Numbered from the stretch's first letter, positions 34,702-45,984 are shown. The stretch is DNA of 64,000 bases from Ostrinia nubilalis (GCF_963855985.1 NC_087099.1:10508001-10572000), one strand, 5' to 3'. Translations and numbers: made by a program. The notes: a model not told the origin generated them from the letters alone.

Positions 34702-36234
34702 GAAGAAGAATAGAAGAATACAAACAAAATCAATCAATAAATATTTAACACTAGGTACGTACTTAATCAGATATTTAAATATATGCAAGCTACCTACCGC
34801 AGTGTTCTAAGAGTCGTAAAAAGTGTCAAGGCGAATCAAGTAGCTAATTTAGTACCTCACATGATGATACAAGTTATAAGGAATGTAGGTACGCCTAAGT
34901 AAATTCAAACATTATAAAGTAGAAAGAGGTGTTACGAAATTACCAGTGATTGGTGATATTTACTCAATCTAAGATACTGAAGTCAATGTTCCATTGTAGC
35001 TTCAACATGAACAACATAGCTGACAAAATCACTGAGTTTTTAGACTTTTTAGTAAAAATCATTTTGTCATTGCGTGGTTATTTACTAGACAATAGTAAAA
35101 AAAAAATAGATAAAAGTTATTTATTTATTTAATTAAAGGTACACAGAATACAATTCAATAAAAATACAATGATAACTTAACTATTTGTCAATATCATGGC
35201 CATTTCATTATTATTGCACAATAGTTATTTAAAAAACATAAGCAACTTATCGATGTGGTATGTTGCGCTTCCTCATACATTGACTTATTTAACTGTACAA
35301 AACGTCACCCTATAAGTAATTTAGCTAGCTGTAACATAAGTGATCTACTCACTCATAGTTTAACAAATGACCAATTAGGTTAATTTCCTCAATGATTTAA
35401 TAGTCAACAAACAATTTAGGCTTATCAAAAAATCTTCGAGTCGTGGAAAACATACTACCAGGCTATCGGCCGGTAAACTGCACGTCCATCAAGATAAGGA
35501 CCTACAGATTTCTTGGTACGTGCTTCCAATAACTGGCGGGTATGACACATCATTGTTGGTATTCAGGAGCTATTATCATCAGCGTCGGCGAGTTGTCGAT
35601 GTATATTTATCGATAAAATATCTGGAGTGATGATCTACGGCACTACATTCACCGACTGCAAGCAATTTCGCGCGTTAGCGGTAATGAATGCAAGTTCTGA
35701 AACCTTTGATAAACGCCCTGAATTTTTTTTAAGTATTTTTGTCACAGTGGTAATTTTTGCAAACTCACCTTCAAGGTATACATTCATTTTTGTAAGTTGG
35801 CAAAGTAAGTGTGATTATTCACAGAAAAGCAATAGTAGAAAACCTAATCCTCGTATATTATATCTACCTTTTAGGATCTTCAGATATACCTTTATCATAA
35901 CGCATCCATCCGTTACTGAGCTTATGGATATGGTTATATCGTATCTTTAGCAAAAATAAAATCGATATCGATGTAAATCACTACATAGGCCATCCCTATC
36001 AACAATTGCAAACAAAAAGCTACTTCTCATGCAAGTTGTGCCCGCTGGAAGAGCGATGATTGACAGTACATTAGGCGGCTCGCAGCTCGCACATCGTAAT
36101 GCGCCAGCGCTTGTCTTCGCGGGGAATGATGATTACATCATTTTATCAGGGAGTTATGGATACCGTGGTAAGATCAAAGAAATTCCCTTTTGTTATGGAA
36201 ACTATAAGTCTTTTAATATTTGCCAAATTAACAG
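34702..36234. other. AT-rich DNA; possible minus-strand LINE tail at 35107-35160
   Basis: TTATTTATTTATTTAATTAA at 35107, followed by a plausible 3' UTR-like segment, looks like an antisense LINE tail, but the body cannot be identified. The open frame at 35627-35950 has no recognisable features. Confidence 0.35.
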
Positions 36235-36341
36235 TTAGGCCCAGAACAGACGGTGAAACGCAACTGCAACGAAACTGCAACTGCTAGTTACTTTTGAGTT
36301 GCATCTAAGTTTCTGCCATAGTGTCCGTTGAGAGACCACAC

Positions 36342-36583
36342 ATTTTTATTTATTTTATTTATTTGGTTCACCAACAGTTAATTACACCAATACAATTGTA
36401 TAAATCTTATGAAGAATAGGTACATGTTCAATGTATTAACTTATTACAGGCAAACACAGCATGCATTTAACGTGAAGACTAATATTATACTATATTATAA
36501 TGATAGGTATAGATCAATCCAACAGACATATGCTAAGTTTTAACAGAAACAAAGTTGTACAGATTTTTTTACATTAATTAAGC
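36342..36583 (-). mobile_element. Possible LINE 3' end, minus strand
   Basis: TTTTTATTTATTTTATTTAT followed by TGGTTCACCAACAGTTAATT reads on the minus strand as a 3' UTR ending in an (AAAT)n-type tail. No coding segment remains. The far boundary is unknown; the region up to the 86-bp repeat is AT-rich. Confidence 0.35.
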
Positions 36584-36669
36584 AAGTATCTAGAGAATTT
36601 TATTTTCATGAAGACGTGTTTTCCGCAGAGCTGGGACCGGACAAGTGACTAAAAATGGCTTTACGGTAT
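36584..36669 (+). repeat. 86-bp direct repeat (left), probable long target-site duplication
   Basis: It runs from AAGTATCTAGAGAATTTTAT to GGCTTTACGGTAT. It recurs at 36907-36992 with about one mismatch (GAGAA versus GATAA), exactly bracketing the SINE. This is much longer than the usual 5-20 bp duplications made by LINE machinery. Confidence 0.88.
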
Positions 36670-36906
36670 TCGATTCGAGGCCGGGTTCGATTCCCGGCCG
36701 GGCAGAAATTGAAATGATGAATTTTAATTTCTGTGACGGGTCTGGGTGTAAATATGTATAATATGTATGTATTTAATAAAATTCAAAAAGTATATAAGTA
36801 GTATATCCGTTAAGCTAGCACCCATAACACAAGCATTGAGTTGCTTACTTTGGGGCTAGCTGGCGCTTTGTGAAATTGTCCAAAGATTTATTTATTTAAA
36901 AAAAAA
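36670..36906 (+). mobile_element. SINE, 5'-truncated tRNA head, A-rich tail
   Basis: The 237-bp insertion starts just before a pol III B-box/T-arm (CCGGGTTCGATTCCCGG at 36681-36697). It has a middle section containing TGTGACGGGTCTGGGTGT and ends with GATTTATTTATTT and a poly(A) run. Only the T-arm of the tRNA-like head remains; there is no A-box. SINEs use a partner LINE's reverse transcriptase in trans. The insertion lies inside a TIR element and is bracketed by an 86-bp direct repeat. Confidence 0.78.
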
Positions 36907-36992
36907 AAGTATCTAGATAATTTTATTTTCATGAAGACGTGTTTTCCGCAGAGCTGGGACCGGACAAGTGACTAAAAATGGCTTTACGGTAT
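36907..36992 (+). repeat. 86-bp direct repeat (right), probable long target-site duplication
   Basis: This is the partner of 36584-36669. The copy begins in the last bases of the SINE poly(A) run, so the left edge is uncertain by a base or two. Confidence 0.88.
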
Positions 36993-37697
36993 GATGTCAG
37001 AGAGTCCGCGTGTAAATCACTTATGCTGTTGCCAAGCTTACTCAGCCGGGGTATGGAGAACTAGTCCCTAATACGGTTCTTCTAAGAGGGGGATATAGTG
37101 GAGTGATTGGCTTCCTCGGCTGTCACATGACGCGACCAGTTTGAAAGTTTCAAACTGGTTGCAACTCAAAAGTAACTAGCAGTTGCAGTTTCATTGCAGT
37201 TGCGTTTCACCGTCTGTTCTGGGCCTTACATCAACACTTTTCGAGTTAAAATCCAAAGTAAGATAATATTTACACAATTATGACCCGTACGGTCCTAATG
37301 AAACCAACATGAGACCCCGGTCACGGAGTATGAAGATGAAAATAAGTGAATGCGTGGAATGGTTAACTAGGTATGCGAATTGAAATTCGTGGCCGACTGT
37401 CGCCCAGTTGCAGTGAAACGTTTTTCATGAGCTTTATGTGCAAAAGATAATGCTAGAAGGCGATGATACTAGCAGATTTCTGATGCCAAATGAAATATCA
37501 TTTTGTTCTCTATCAAAAGATACCTACATAAATTAGTTTTCAGTTAAAATGCAGTATGGTTTACAAACCCCCACGTCATTGCTAGTGCCCTTAAAAGATT
37601 ATTTGAGTCTGCCCAACTGGTACTTAAGCTTTTTATTGAAGCATGCTATAGGTTAATGCACAATTGCAATAAAGACACTTTAACGTCTCTATTCTAA

Positions 37698-37817
37698 GGC
37701 TGAGTTGCACCATCTTACTTTAACTTTGACAAACGTCAAAAATCAGTCAAACTCCATACAAAAAGCACCAGTTATTGTTATTGTTACGGTTGAAGTAAAA
37801 GGTGGTGCAACTCAGCC
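37698..37817. mobile_element. MITE, GGCTGAGTTGCACC family, copy 3 (inverse orientation)
   Basis: This 120-bp copy has perfect 15-bp outer termini, GGCTGAGTTGCACCA and TGGTGCAACTCAGCC, with TAA on both sides (37695-37697 and 37818-37820). The core GACAAACGTCAAAAATCAGTC is the reverse complement of the core in copies 1, 2 and 4, so this copy is inverted relative to them. Confidence 0.9.
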
Positions 37818-37820
37818 TAA

Positions 37821-39837
37821 GACCACGATCAAGCACAAATGTGCTATCAGAGCCTGTGATTGAGCGTCCTTTTAGAATTTCACTCAGTATTATTGACCAT
37901 ATAAAGGAGAGTATCATGATAATAATGCTACAACATTTTTCTCTCCAATTGTGTTGAATCCTCAACGCTCCAATAATTTTGATTTATTTCCTCGCTTTTC
38001 CCAGATTTCAATTCCCCTAAAGTCCACACACGCAAACCCTTTCCCACTTGCGCGCGACAATCGCGGTGGATTAAAAAAATCTATTTATTACACTCTAAGT
38101 TGTTTACCAAACAATGTCGCCGAAACATTTGTTAGGGGAGAGCCGTGTAATTTTTTACGCGAAAACACAGCAATGCGGTACGCTTTACAAAAAAAAAGAT
38201 GAAAATAAACAGACGCGAGGAATGGCGAGAGAAGCTCGAATTTTGAATACAAATGTAAATTAGTATCTCTAATTACCTCCAGAGACACGTTCTGGGCCAT
38301 ACGTCTTCCCGGCTTAGGGTACGTCCATTTTTAAAGGCTAGGACCGTTCGTCTATTTTTCTCATTAGGCCGGTATCAAACTGTAATTTGTAAGGCTTGTA
38401 ATTAAGAATTACGCTGCGAATAATTTGGAACGTGGTCGATTGTAATTAGTCAAAGACAGGTACTTAATAAATTGTATTTATAGAGATTAATAGCGTTTCA
38501 AGAGCATCATCATTCTTCTCAATGCTGGGTCATTATTATTTTGAGACATGCCCTGCTGTGGAATTTTAGAATGATTATGAGGATGATCTATCTAAAATCT
38601 AAGTAGAACTACACTTAAGAGAGACAGATATAAATATTCAGTGTCATTTATTTGTCTTATCTCAAAGAAAACCGTACCAAGTGTACCTAAACTTTATACC
38701 AGCCACATCCATAAGTAGTTTCAAAAACACAAAGAACAGATTCCCAAACTGTCTTCTAATGATGACAGTGAAAATCGTGTCACAACGAAGCGAGCAATGC
38801 AAGTCACGTTCATAATGCACGAGCATTTAGCGCGTTGTTTTTGATTACCACCGTCTCTACCCTTTCGGCACTTCTTCGCAACCGCGTTGAAATGTTAAAT
38901 TTTTTGATGGAGTTTCCACGTTGAGACTCTGCATACGGTTTTTTAGTGTGGGAATTTACACATAACGATAAAAAAGTATTTTTTTAAACATAATTGCGTT
39001 GCGTTGCAATTAAAACATTGATAATGTTCCACCGTGAGATACTAATTGTGTTCCAACTGTGTCTGAAGTAATCATACATTTATCTTTTATGACAAAAGAT
39101 AGTGTCAGATCTTGATAGACTTTTAAGTTTTTTTGGCTTTTAATGGACCATGGTGCTCAAAAGAAAATCACAACGCCTTCAACACGATAGACCAAGGACC
39201 GCAAAATATGACGCAAGAATATGGCTGTCTGACGAAAGTAAGAAAGAAAATCATATTTTCAGCTCTACTATGCCAGTACCTTCAGTTTTAGTCCTATAAG
39301 CCATAGCAAACACAGCATACTTAAATCATTACGTATTTATTATCGTAGGGTGTAAACGCCGCGTGGCCAGCACCCCGTCGCGTCCGTCGGAAGTGTATAA
39401 AAACGTTATCATCTTTTATTTTTCACGCTCACAATTTGCATGTCCCGTTTCAGAGATGATGTACTTTGAAATTATGCGCCTGGAACTTATTTACGTCTGC
39501 ATAGGTTAATGAAAGAATTTAATTAACTCGATTATAACAATTTCATGAATTCCCAAGTGCTCATTAACTGCTGCCGAATGTGTTCATGGAAAATGTTAAA
39601 ACACGATCTATTTTTTTTTTAGTTTTAGTTACCATTTAATTTCTTTTTAAAATCATAATGTATTTTATCATATCTAGGTCGTGTCCTGAATACTGAATGT
39701 TAGCTTGAACAGCTATATTTTATGATGTAATATTTATATTTTTTGTATTTGTAAGATCTTCGTCTCTGGTCCTTTTATTTGACCTATGTAAGTAGGTACT
39801 AGTTTATATGCTGAGTTAAACTTTAAGAAAACTTGTG
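37821..39837. other. AT-rich DNA, no gene seen
   Basis: No supported coding frame or repeat. Two overlapping frames on opposite strands around 37950-38300 are under 85 codons and unrecognised. Confidence 0.45.
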
Positions 39838-40745
39838 ACTCTTATGTGTCATAAGTGATTTTATCTGGGTTTAGAAATTTTATATCGTACGGAACCTTTA
39901 AAAATTGTTCAGTATTTCCTACAATAACGATTGAACCACCCTCTTATAATGTCGTTAAGTGCGCAAATAAGACCGGGACTCGTGTCTTATGTGACACAAC
40001 TGGCTCTATCAGGATTCAGGCATATTTTAAACTTGTACGGAACCTTTAAAATAGTTCAATAAATTCTTACAACAACAATCGAACAACACCACCCTCTTAT
40101 AATGTCGTTAAGTGCGCAAATAAGACCGGGTCTTGTGTCTTATGTGACACAACTGGCTCTATCAGGATTCAGGCATATTATGAACTCATACGGAACCTTT
40201 AAAATTCTTCAATAATAATCCTTAGTAACAATCGAACAACACTACCCTCTTATAATGTCGTTAAGTGCGCAAATAAGACCGGGACTCGTGTCTTATGTCA
40301 CACAACTGGCTCTATCAGGATTCCGGCATATTATGAACTTAAACGGAACCTTTAAAATAGTTCAATAAATTCTTACAACAACAATCGAACAACACCACCC
40401 TCTTATAATGTCGTTAAGTGCGCAAATAAGACCGGGCCTCGTGTCTTATGTGACACAACTGGCTCTATCAGGATTCAGGCATATTATAAACTTATACGAA
40501 ACTCTTAAAATAGTTCAATAAATCCTTAAAAACAATCGAACAACACCGCCCTCTTATAATGTCGTTAAGTGCGCAAATAAGACCGGGCATCGTGTCTTAT
40601 GTGACACAACTGGCTCTATCAGGATTCAGGCATATCATAAACTTAGACGGAACCTAAAAATACTTCAATAATAATCCTTAGTAACAATCGAACAACACCA
40701 CCCTCTTATAATGTCGTTAAGTGCGCAAATAAGAGCGGGTCTCGT
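39838..40745 (+). repeat. Tandem array, about 152-bp unit, about six copies
   Basis: Units begin with ACGGAACCTTTAAAA at 39889, 40037, 40190, 40343, 40496 and 40647 (spacings 148, 153, 153, 153, 151). Each carries CCCTCTTATAATGTCGTTAA, then GTGCGCAAATAAGACCGGG, then CTTATGTGACACAACTGG and CTCTATCAGGATTCAGG. A decayed half-unit precedes the first (from about 39838) and the array breaks off mid-unit near 40745. GTGTCTTATGTGACAC is a partial palindrome in every unit. The units are not multiples of three and have no coding frame through the array. Confidence 0.9.
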
Positions 40746-42302
40746 CCGAGACACAGCGGTTGCTTTACGGCACTTTAATGTCTCGCCCATGGTTTGCTGA
40801 GACACCGCTACAATCTGTTTGTTTATTGGGAGACAGTTCGGTTAATTTTTACTGTCTGGGTTATACTTGAGAGGTTAAAATGATGGCTTAAAATTTTGCA
40901 GGTATGACAAACTTTGTCCATTTTTCATTTTATTGTCATTGGTGAAATTTCTTTTTGGCAGCCTTTATTTGTTGCAATAAGTTTAGTTTAGAATTTAGAA
41001 ACTAGGCAAATCAAAAAAGGTTTTTAACCTTAATAATACGTTATGATTATCTTACCATCAGCATGTTATATGTAATTTAATGTTGTCAGAAATACACGCT
41101 TTCTTCAGAAAGCATTCCAGTGTCCGATTTTAGTTGATTTCTATTTTGACGCAAAGGTCTTCGAAAGCTAAGGTTTACTTACACTATATCTATCACAACG
41201 TATGAATCAATAATCAACAATAGACAAATTAAATATAATTATCCTAATTCTAAAAGCCTCTCCATTAATCTCAGTAGACACTAACTTTTCTCTAAAGAAG
41301 GCACATTCTATGGCACATTAAAATGTTGCTCGTTACCGCTCATTATGTATTCCGACCTTATTTTTGTTTCGTCATTTATTACAAATAGCTCGGGAGCTTT
41401 ATTAAGATTCTCCGTACATAAAAATTTATCGTGCACAGCGCAACTCGGCACAGATTAAATTGCGGTACGGGAAATTGTTTGTCTTTGACGTTCGTGGGAT
41501 GATGATTAATTTTTAATTTTGTACTAATAATGGTAGAATTCAAAGTCGACTATCAATAGTAAGTATAGAGAAAAAGATCTGTGAGAAAAAAATAATAATT
41601 TGATACTGGCAAGAAGAAGAAAGTTAGCAATGAATAAAAATTTGAAATTAGAATGTTCTGTATTTAGATTTTTTCTTTTCAAAATAGATTCGTCTTTGTT
41701 TGGTAATTTATTCATGTCTGGGTTTTTAGAAATATTTATAAAAATAACGACTCTAGTATTGACTTCAACCTTTTTTTCAACCGATTTTGAGACTTGTTAG
41801 GCAGTTGGTTAAATAAATCGTAGTGTTCGTGGCGAGAGCTTACAATATGTACTAAACAATGGACATCTCCTGTGTCCTACATACCCTATTCCCTTCTTTA
41901 AAACCTCCCTTAAACCTCTCTTTCTATGAAGCCCAAACGACTTCCAAGTTAATCACCAAAATGGGCCACAGTGGTTCACTAAAAAATTAACGCGTCCTCG
42001 TCTAAATAAATATTAAATTTCGTCGTTGATTTATGCGCGCGCCCAGGCCCTGTATAATTGTGTTCTATTTGCAGAACAAAGGGAACAATGTTCGTTTATT
42101 ATTAAAATTAAACGGGATAAATCATCACGTCACGTTTGTCGGATCGGATCCGCGGATGCGTGTTTCTTTGTTTCTGTATTTTATGCTATTAGGTTAACTG
42201 AGCTGGATTGCAGCTGGAATTGTAAAATGAGAAAAATGAATTGCGTTAAAAGTTTTTATAGTGACTTGCTTGAAAAGAAATTACGTGCTTAATGATATTT
42301 TC
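40746..42302. other. AT-rich DNA, no gene seen
   Basis: Just past the array, 40748-40808 has two imperfect GAGACAC(A/C)GC blocks in the same orientation. Nothing else could be supported. Confidence 0.4.
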
Positions 42303-42311
42303 AAATCGAAT

Positions 42312-42592
42312 CATCATCATCATCATCATCTCAGCCATAGGACGTCCACTGCTGAACATAAGCCTCCGCCAATGCTTTCCGTGTTACACGGTTGATAGCG
42401 GCCTGCGTCAAACGCATTCCTGCTACCTTTATGATGTCGTCGGTCCACCTTGTGGGTGGACGTCCCACGCTGCGTTTTCCGGTACGCGGCCTCCACTCCA
42501 GAACCTTGCTGCCCCATCGGACGTCAGTTCTGCGTACTATGTGCCCTGCCCATTGCCACTTCAGCTTGCTAATCCGTCGGGCTATGTCAGCG
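42312..42592 (-). mobile_element. RTE-type LINE 3' end with (ATG)n tail and 9-bp target duplication
   Basis: This 281-bp minus-strand copy closely resembles 26917-27245: a (CAT)n run, CAGCCATAGGACGTCCACTG, and a segment encoding the C-terminal end of an RTE reverse transcriptase on the minus strand. It is bracketed by AAATCGAAT (42303-42311 and 42593-42601), a clean 9-bp target duplication. It is non-functional through 5' truncation. Confidence 0.9.
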
Positions 42593-42601
42593 AAATCGAA
42601 T

Positions 42602-43488
42602 AGTCAGCTCTAATCTTTGTAACTTATTTTATAAATCATCGTTTACAACCTCGTATCTGTACATTTTCCAAACAAGACAAGCATTCTCAGCGCAAAGGAT
42701 ATGATTTGTTATATCTTTTTTCTGAAAAATGGGAAAGGCCCTAAAGTTTATAATTATTATTGTGCCGAATAACCCTAGGTTTTCCCTGCAAAGAAATGTA
42801 ATATGAAACAATTTCCACTGAGTTGCAAAAATTAATAAGCGATTTAAAACCCTCCCCACAAATGTGAAGAATCATCCCTGCAACCTTACAAAAAGCGGCC
42901 ATTTATCTCAAAATGCAAATATAAAATTTCCATTCCCACATTCGGTATCTATAATTTATGTAGCAACAAAGAGTGACCGTAAAACTTACATTGTTTTTGC
43001 ATCGAATGGAAAAACAAAACGTATTTTCCATACCGTTATTTATCCGAATTCAGTTCAAGCAGATATAATCCGCGTTAAATCGCCATAAAGATCCGCTGGC
43101 GGTGCGGCAGAATGAATAGGCCAGCCCACATTCAGGCGAGCTCATGAAAAGAGCGACCAAAAACGAATATATTCCACAAGAGAAACGGGATACATAGCGG
43201 TGGCCAGCGCGGCGCTAGAGCGGCTGGATGCGCCGTGACTGCATGCATCCATCTTCGGGCGCTAAGTCAGCAAACATGGAACTAAAATTGATCGAAATTG
43301 ATTTCATTTTTTGTGACAATTTTGTGGTATGTATTCCAATTAATTTCTAGTTTTAATGGTTGTTACATAACGTGGGATATTTTGATTGTCCATCAGAATT
43401 AATAAGCCAGCCTACAGTTTGAATTAAAAACTGCTGCTCTAACGTATTCTTGTGTAGTGCGTAAAATACTAAACGTTACAATGCTCGA
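42602..43488. other. No gene seen
   Basis: AT-rich except for a GC-rich patch at 43190-43260 (GCGGTGGCCAGCGCGGCGCT). No family was recognised. Confidence 0.4.
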
Positions 43489-43745
43489 TAACTTTTCTGC
43501 CCCAACGGCCATCGTCTCTACGAGCTATGTGCCCCGCCCATAGTGCCGCACAGCCCTCGAGTGGCGACCACGGGCTGGAAGACGTAGCGAGGGCAGGCCT
43601 CCTACTAGGTGGACCGACGATCTGGTAAAGGTCACGGGAAGAGCCTGGATGCGGGCAGCGCAGGACCGTGCATTGTGGAAAACCTTGGAGGAGGCCTTTG
43701 TCCAGCAGTGGACGTCATTTGGCTGAAACGAACGAACGAACAAAC
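43489..43745 (+). mobile_element. RTE-type LINE 3' end, (GAAC)n tail, with 5' inversion
   Basis: From 43556 the plus strand encodes the last 56 residues of an RTE reverse transcriptase (LEWRPRAGRR, RPPTRWTDDLVKV, EEAFVQQWTSFG), with a TGA at 43724-43726 and a GAAC-repeat tail. The preceding 43489-43540 is in the opposite orientation and encodes, on the minus strand, the residues that should come just before (WAGHIARRDDGRWGRKV). About 15 bp separate the two parts. This is the classic twin-priming inversion made during LINE insertion. The tail and sequence mark a different RTE family from the (ATG)n copies. Confidence 0.9.
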
Positions 43746-43778
43746 AATGCTACACATTTTGATTAAATCACAATGATT

Positions 43779-43905
43779 AGCATCATTTCAGCCATAGAAC
43801 GTTTACTGCTGAACATGGGCCTCCCCCAATGATTTCCAGAATGACTTGTTGGTAGGACTCCTCATCTAGATACTTCTAGCAACCTTTACCATGTCATCAG
43901 TCCAC
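43779..43905 (-). mobile_element. RTE-type LINE 3' fragment, decayed, minus strand
   Basis: ATCATTTCAGCCATAGAACG, then CTGCTGAACATGGGCCTCCC and CAACCTTTACCATGTCATC match the minus-strand pattern of the RTE 3' ends but with more substitutions and no clean tail, indicating an older copy. It lies about 30 bp from the inverted RTE copy. Confidence 0.75.
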
Positions 43906-44515
43906 ATTAAAATAAGTATCTAAAGTAAAATTTTCAAGGAACGCGAGTATTAATAATTTATATGAAGATCATTTCCTGAAATTAAAACCAGTTTATCGCC
44001 CACTTATAATAATTTAACCCTTGACCTCTCCTACGAGTCCAAGCCACTTCCAGCGAAGCTTACATCTCCACTAGCTAAGTTACATCGCAGTGGAAATACC
44101 TCGACAAGAAAATAGAAATATAGCCAGAATACGGAGCGTAAACATGTTTACCCGACCCGCCCGATTAAAAACTGACGAATAAACATTCATTATTCATTGA
44201 GTCTAACATAAACAGAAAATTCAACTGATAGATGGGAATTTAAAACGGAAATCCTAGGAAAAGACGGTTTTATGATTATTTATATTGAGAGTTGATTAAA
44301 AATAATGCAAATTATTTGGATGAAAGAGTGTTAATAATTGTGTTGGGCGTTATTCCTTTGGATTTTTCATAATAAATCTTACATGAAGGTAACAGTTTCC
44401 AAAAAAAAATTTTTAATTATGTAAGAACTTTATTTTTATTGTGATTCTTAGCAAGTTTCTAGGATCCTTTGTTATAGAAACAATCAAACGACCAGATTTT
44501 GTTTAAATCAGTAAT
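43906..44515. other. AT-rich DNA, no gene seen
   Basis: No supported feature. No open frame above 60 codons was noted. Confidence 0.4.
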
Positions 44516-44518
44516 TTA

Positions 44519-44655
44519 GGCGCGATTCGACCAAACTTTTATCTGAGAAAACTCCTGGTATAACTGACACATTGACAGTTTCAGTATGGGAAATATGTCA
44601 ATACTGACGATTTACTCTGAGAGTAATATTTACTCTTATATGGTCGAATCCACCC
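44519..44655. mobile_element. MITE, 137 bp, TTA target duplication
   Basis: The left end is GGCGCGATTCGACCA and the right end is TGGTCGAATCCACCC. TTA abuts both (44516-44518 and 44656-44658). The core 44569-44601 (ACATTGACAGTTTCAGTATG and onward) is nearly identical to the core of the MITE at 9128-9265, while the termini are unrelated. Confidence 0.82.
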
Positions 44656-44658
44656 TTA

Positions 44659-45411
44659 GAATAGGTACTAGGTACTATTCAGTATTTAAATATTAGGGTA
44701 TCAGCGTTTTTCATCATAAAAACCTAACTCAAGGACCATTTTTCAATGTAAAAAAAACCGTTGGGAACCGAATTTCATCAAATACCCGCGCCAGAACCGT
44801 GCAAAGCAATGCACTATCCCGAAAACAAGTGCGCGAACAATTGCAGCGGGCGTCCGTTGCCGCGTCCGCATTGCCGCTTGGCGCAGATTTACGCGGCAAC
44901 TCGATCAAAGAAAAACGTATAGTTGCCAAACTAGTCAACAGACGGTGTGCACACTGGTAGAAACACGATGCGTGCGGAAAAACGCACGCCGTTATGATTT
45001 TCATGAAAATTAAAGCGAGGACAGAATTTTTGTCGTCCTTATTTTTTTATATTTTTTATTCTATTGGATTAACGATGATACGAAACAATCGATACCGAAA
45101 GGTACTTTTGATGAAATAATATTTGTTTAATAGATTTTTCAGTCTGATCAACACACTTTCCATAATATGAATTGATATTCAAGTATGAATCTAGACACAA
45201 GTAAAGATGGAAACTATATCGACTTTTGAGCATCCTTTTATTATAATAGTTTTTCAAATTTGATTTTTTTATTACATAGAACACGGTACAAGATGGAAGC
45301 ATTAGCGAAGCCTTTCGAAGATGTTTTTTAACAATAGCGTAAAACTACTTATTGTGTTGAATATAATTTCATGCGGACATTTTTATGCAGTTATGTTTTA
45401 GGTGGAAATCC
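44659..45411. other. No gene seen
   Basis: 44740-44960 is somewhat GC-richer, with an unrecognised 91-codon frame on the minus strand. No splice or family evidence supports it. Confidence 0.4.
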
Positions 45412-45458
45412 TTAACTGAGGCCCATCTCCAGCAGTGGATGTCATTAGGCTGATGTTC
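45412..45458 (+). mobile_element. Short RTE-type 3' remnant
   Basis: GAGGCCCATCTCCAGCAGTG followed by GATGTCATTAGGCTGATG is the last roughly 40 bp before the tail of RTE-type elements (encoding EAHLQQWMSLG-like residues and a TGA). It is too short for a family assignment. Confidence 0.6.
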
Positions 45459-45863
45459 TAAGTCTTCGAAATATTTCTAGCAGTTTTATGAACTAGTGTG
45501 AAATCCCCTCAACATTGTTTCAGCGTTTTGGCATACGGGGGCTGTTTAATACACTGTCAATTGCATAGTTGCCATTTGTCGATTTAAGTGCCCGATCGCA
45601 TTCTCCTCGTGATATAGGGGGCACCACGTGCCATACCTAATGTGGCAAAGAATAGCATTCAGCCACAGATAATATTTATCATTTAAATTAATGACACTTG
45701 AATAGTTCTTATTTTGAAATTTTGAAATAGCGCACGTCGATATTTAAATGGCAATTTGATGTTCTTCCCATCATTACTTATTCCATTTTCAAATATTTAA
45801 AAAAGTTTTTTTCTTTTGCGGACAGTAACATTTAGCAGCATTATAAAAATTTATTTTGAGTAA

Positions 45864-45981
45864 GGCTGAGTTGCACCACCTACCTTTGACCGTAACTTTA
45901 ACGATGACCGATGTTATTTGTATGGAGTTTGACAGATTTTTGACGTTTGTCAAAGTTAAAGTAAGATGGTGCAACCCAGCC
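45864..45981. mobile_element. MITE, GGCTGAGTTGCACC family, copy 4
   Basis: This 118-bp copy starts GGCTGAGTTGCACCACCTAC and ends TGGTGCAACCCAGCC. It is bounded by TAA (left) and TTA (right). The GACAGATTTTTGACGTTTGTC core is intact. It has the same orientation as copies 1 and 2. Confidence 0.87.
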
Positions 45982-45984
45982 TTA

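Larger units (their letters stand above)
36238..37225. mobile_element. TTA-flanked TIR element, 988 bp, with nested insertions
   Basis: The terminal inverted repeats are about 65 bp and nearly perfect: GGCCCAGAACAGACGGTGAA, continuing through AACTGCAACTGCTAGTTAC. TTA lies on both outer sides (36235-36237 and 37226-37228). The original element was probably much shorter: it contains a probable antisense LINE tail (from 36342) and a SINE (36670-36906) flanked by an 86-bp direct repeat. A short perfect hairpin, CCAGTTTGAAA/TTTCAAACTGG, sits at 37138-37161 next to the right TIR. No transposase is encoded. Confidence 0.85.

Noticed and set aside
36671..36710. Possible tRNA gene from CCGGGTTCGATTCCCGG
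   Set aside because: Only a T-arm is present and it leads into a SINE body with a poly(A) tail, so it is a SINE head rather than a tRNA gene.
39838..40745. CRISPR-like or regulatory repeat array
   Set aside because: Units are contiguous and about 152 bp with no unique spacers in an evidently eukaryotic sequence; it is a minisatellite-type tandem repeat.
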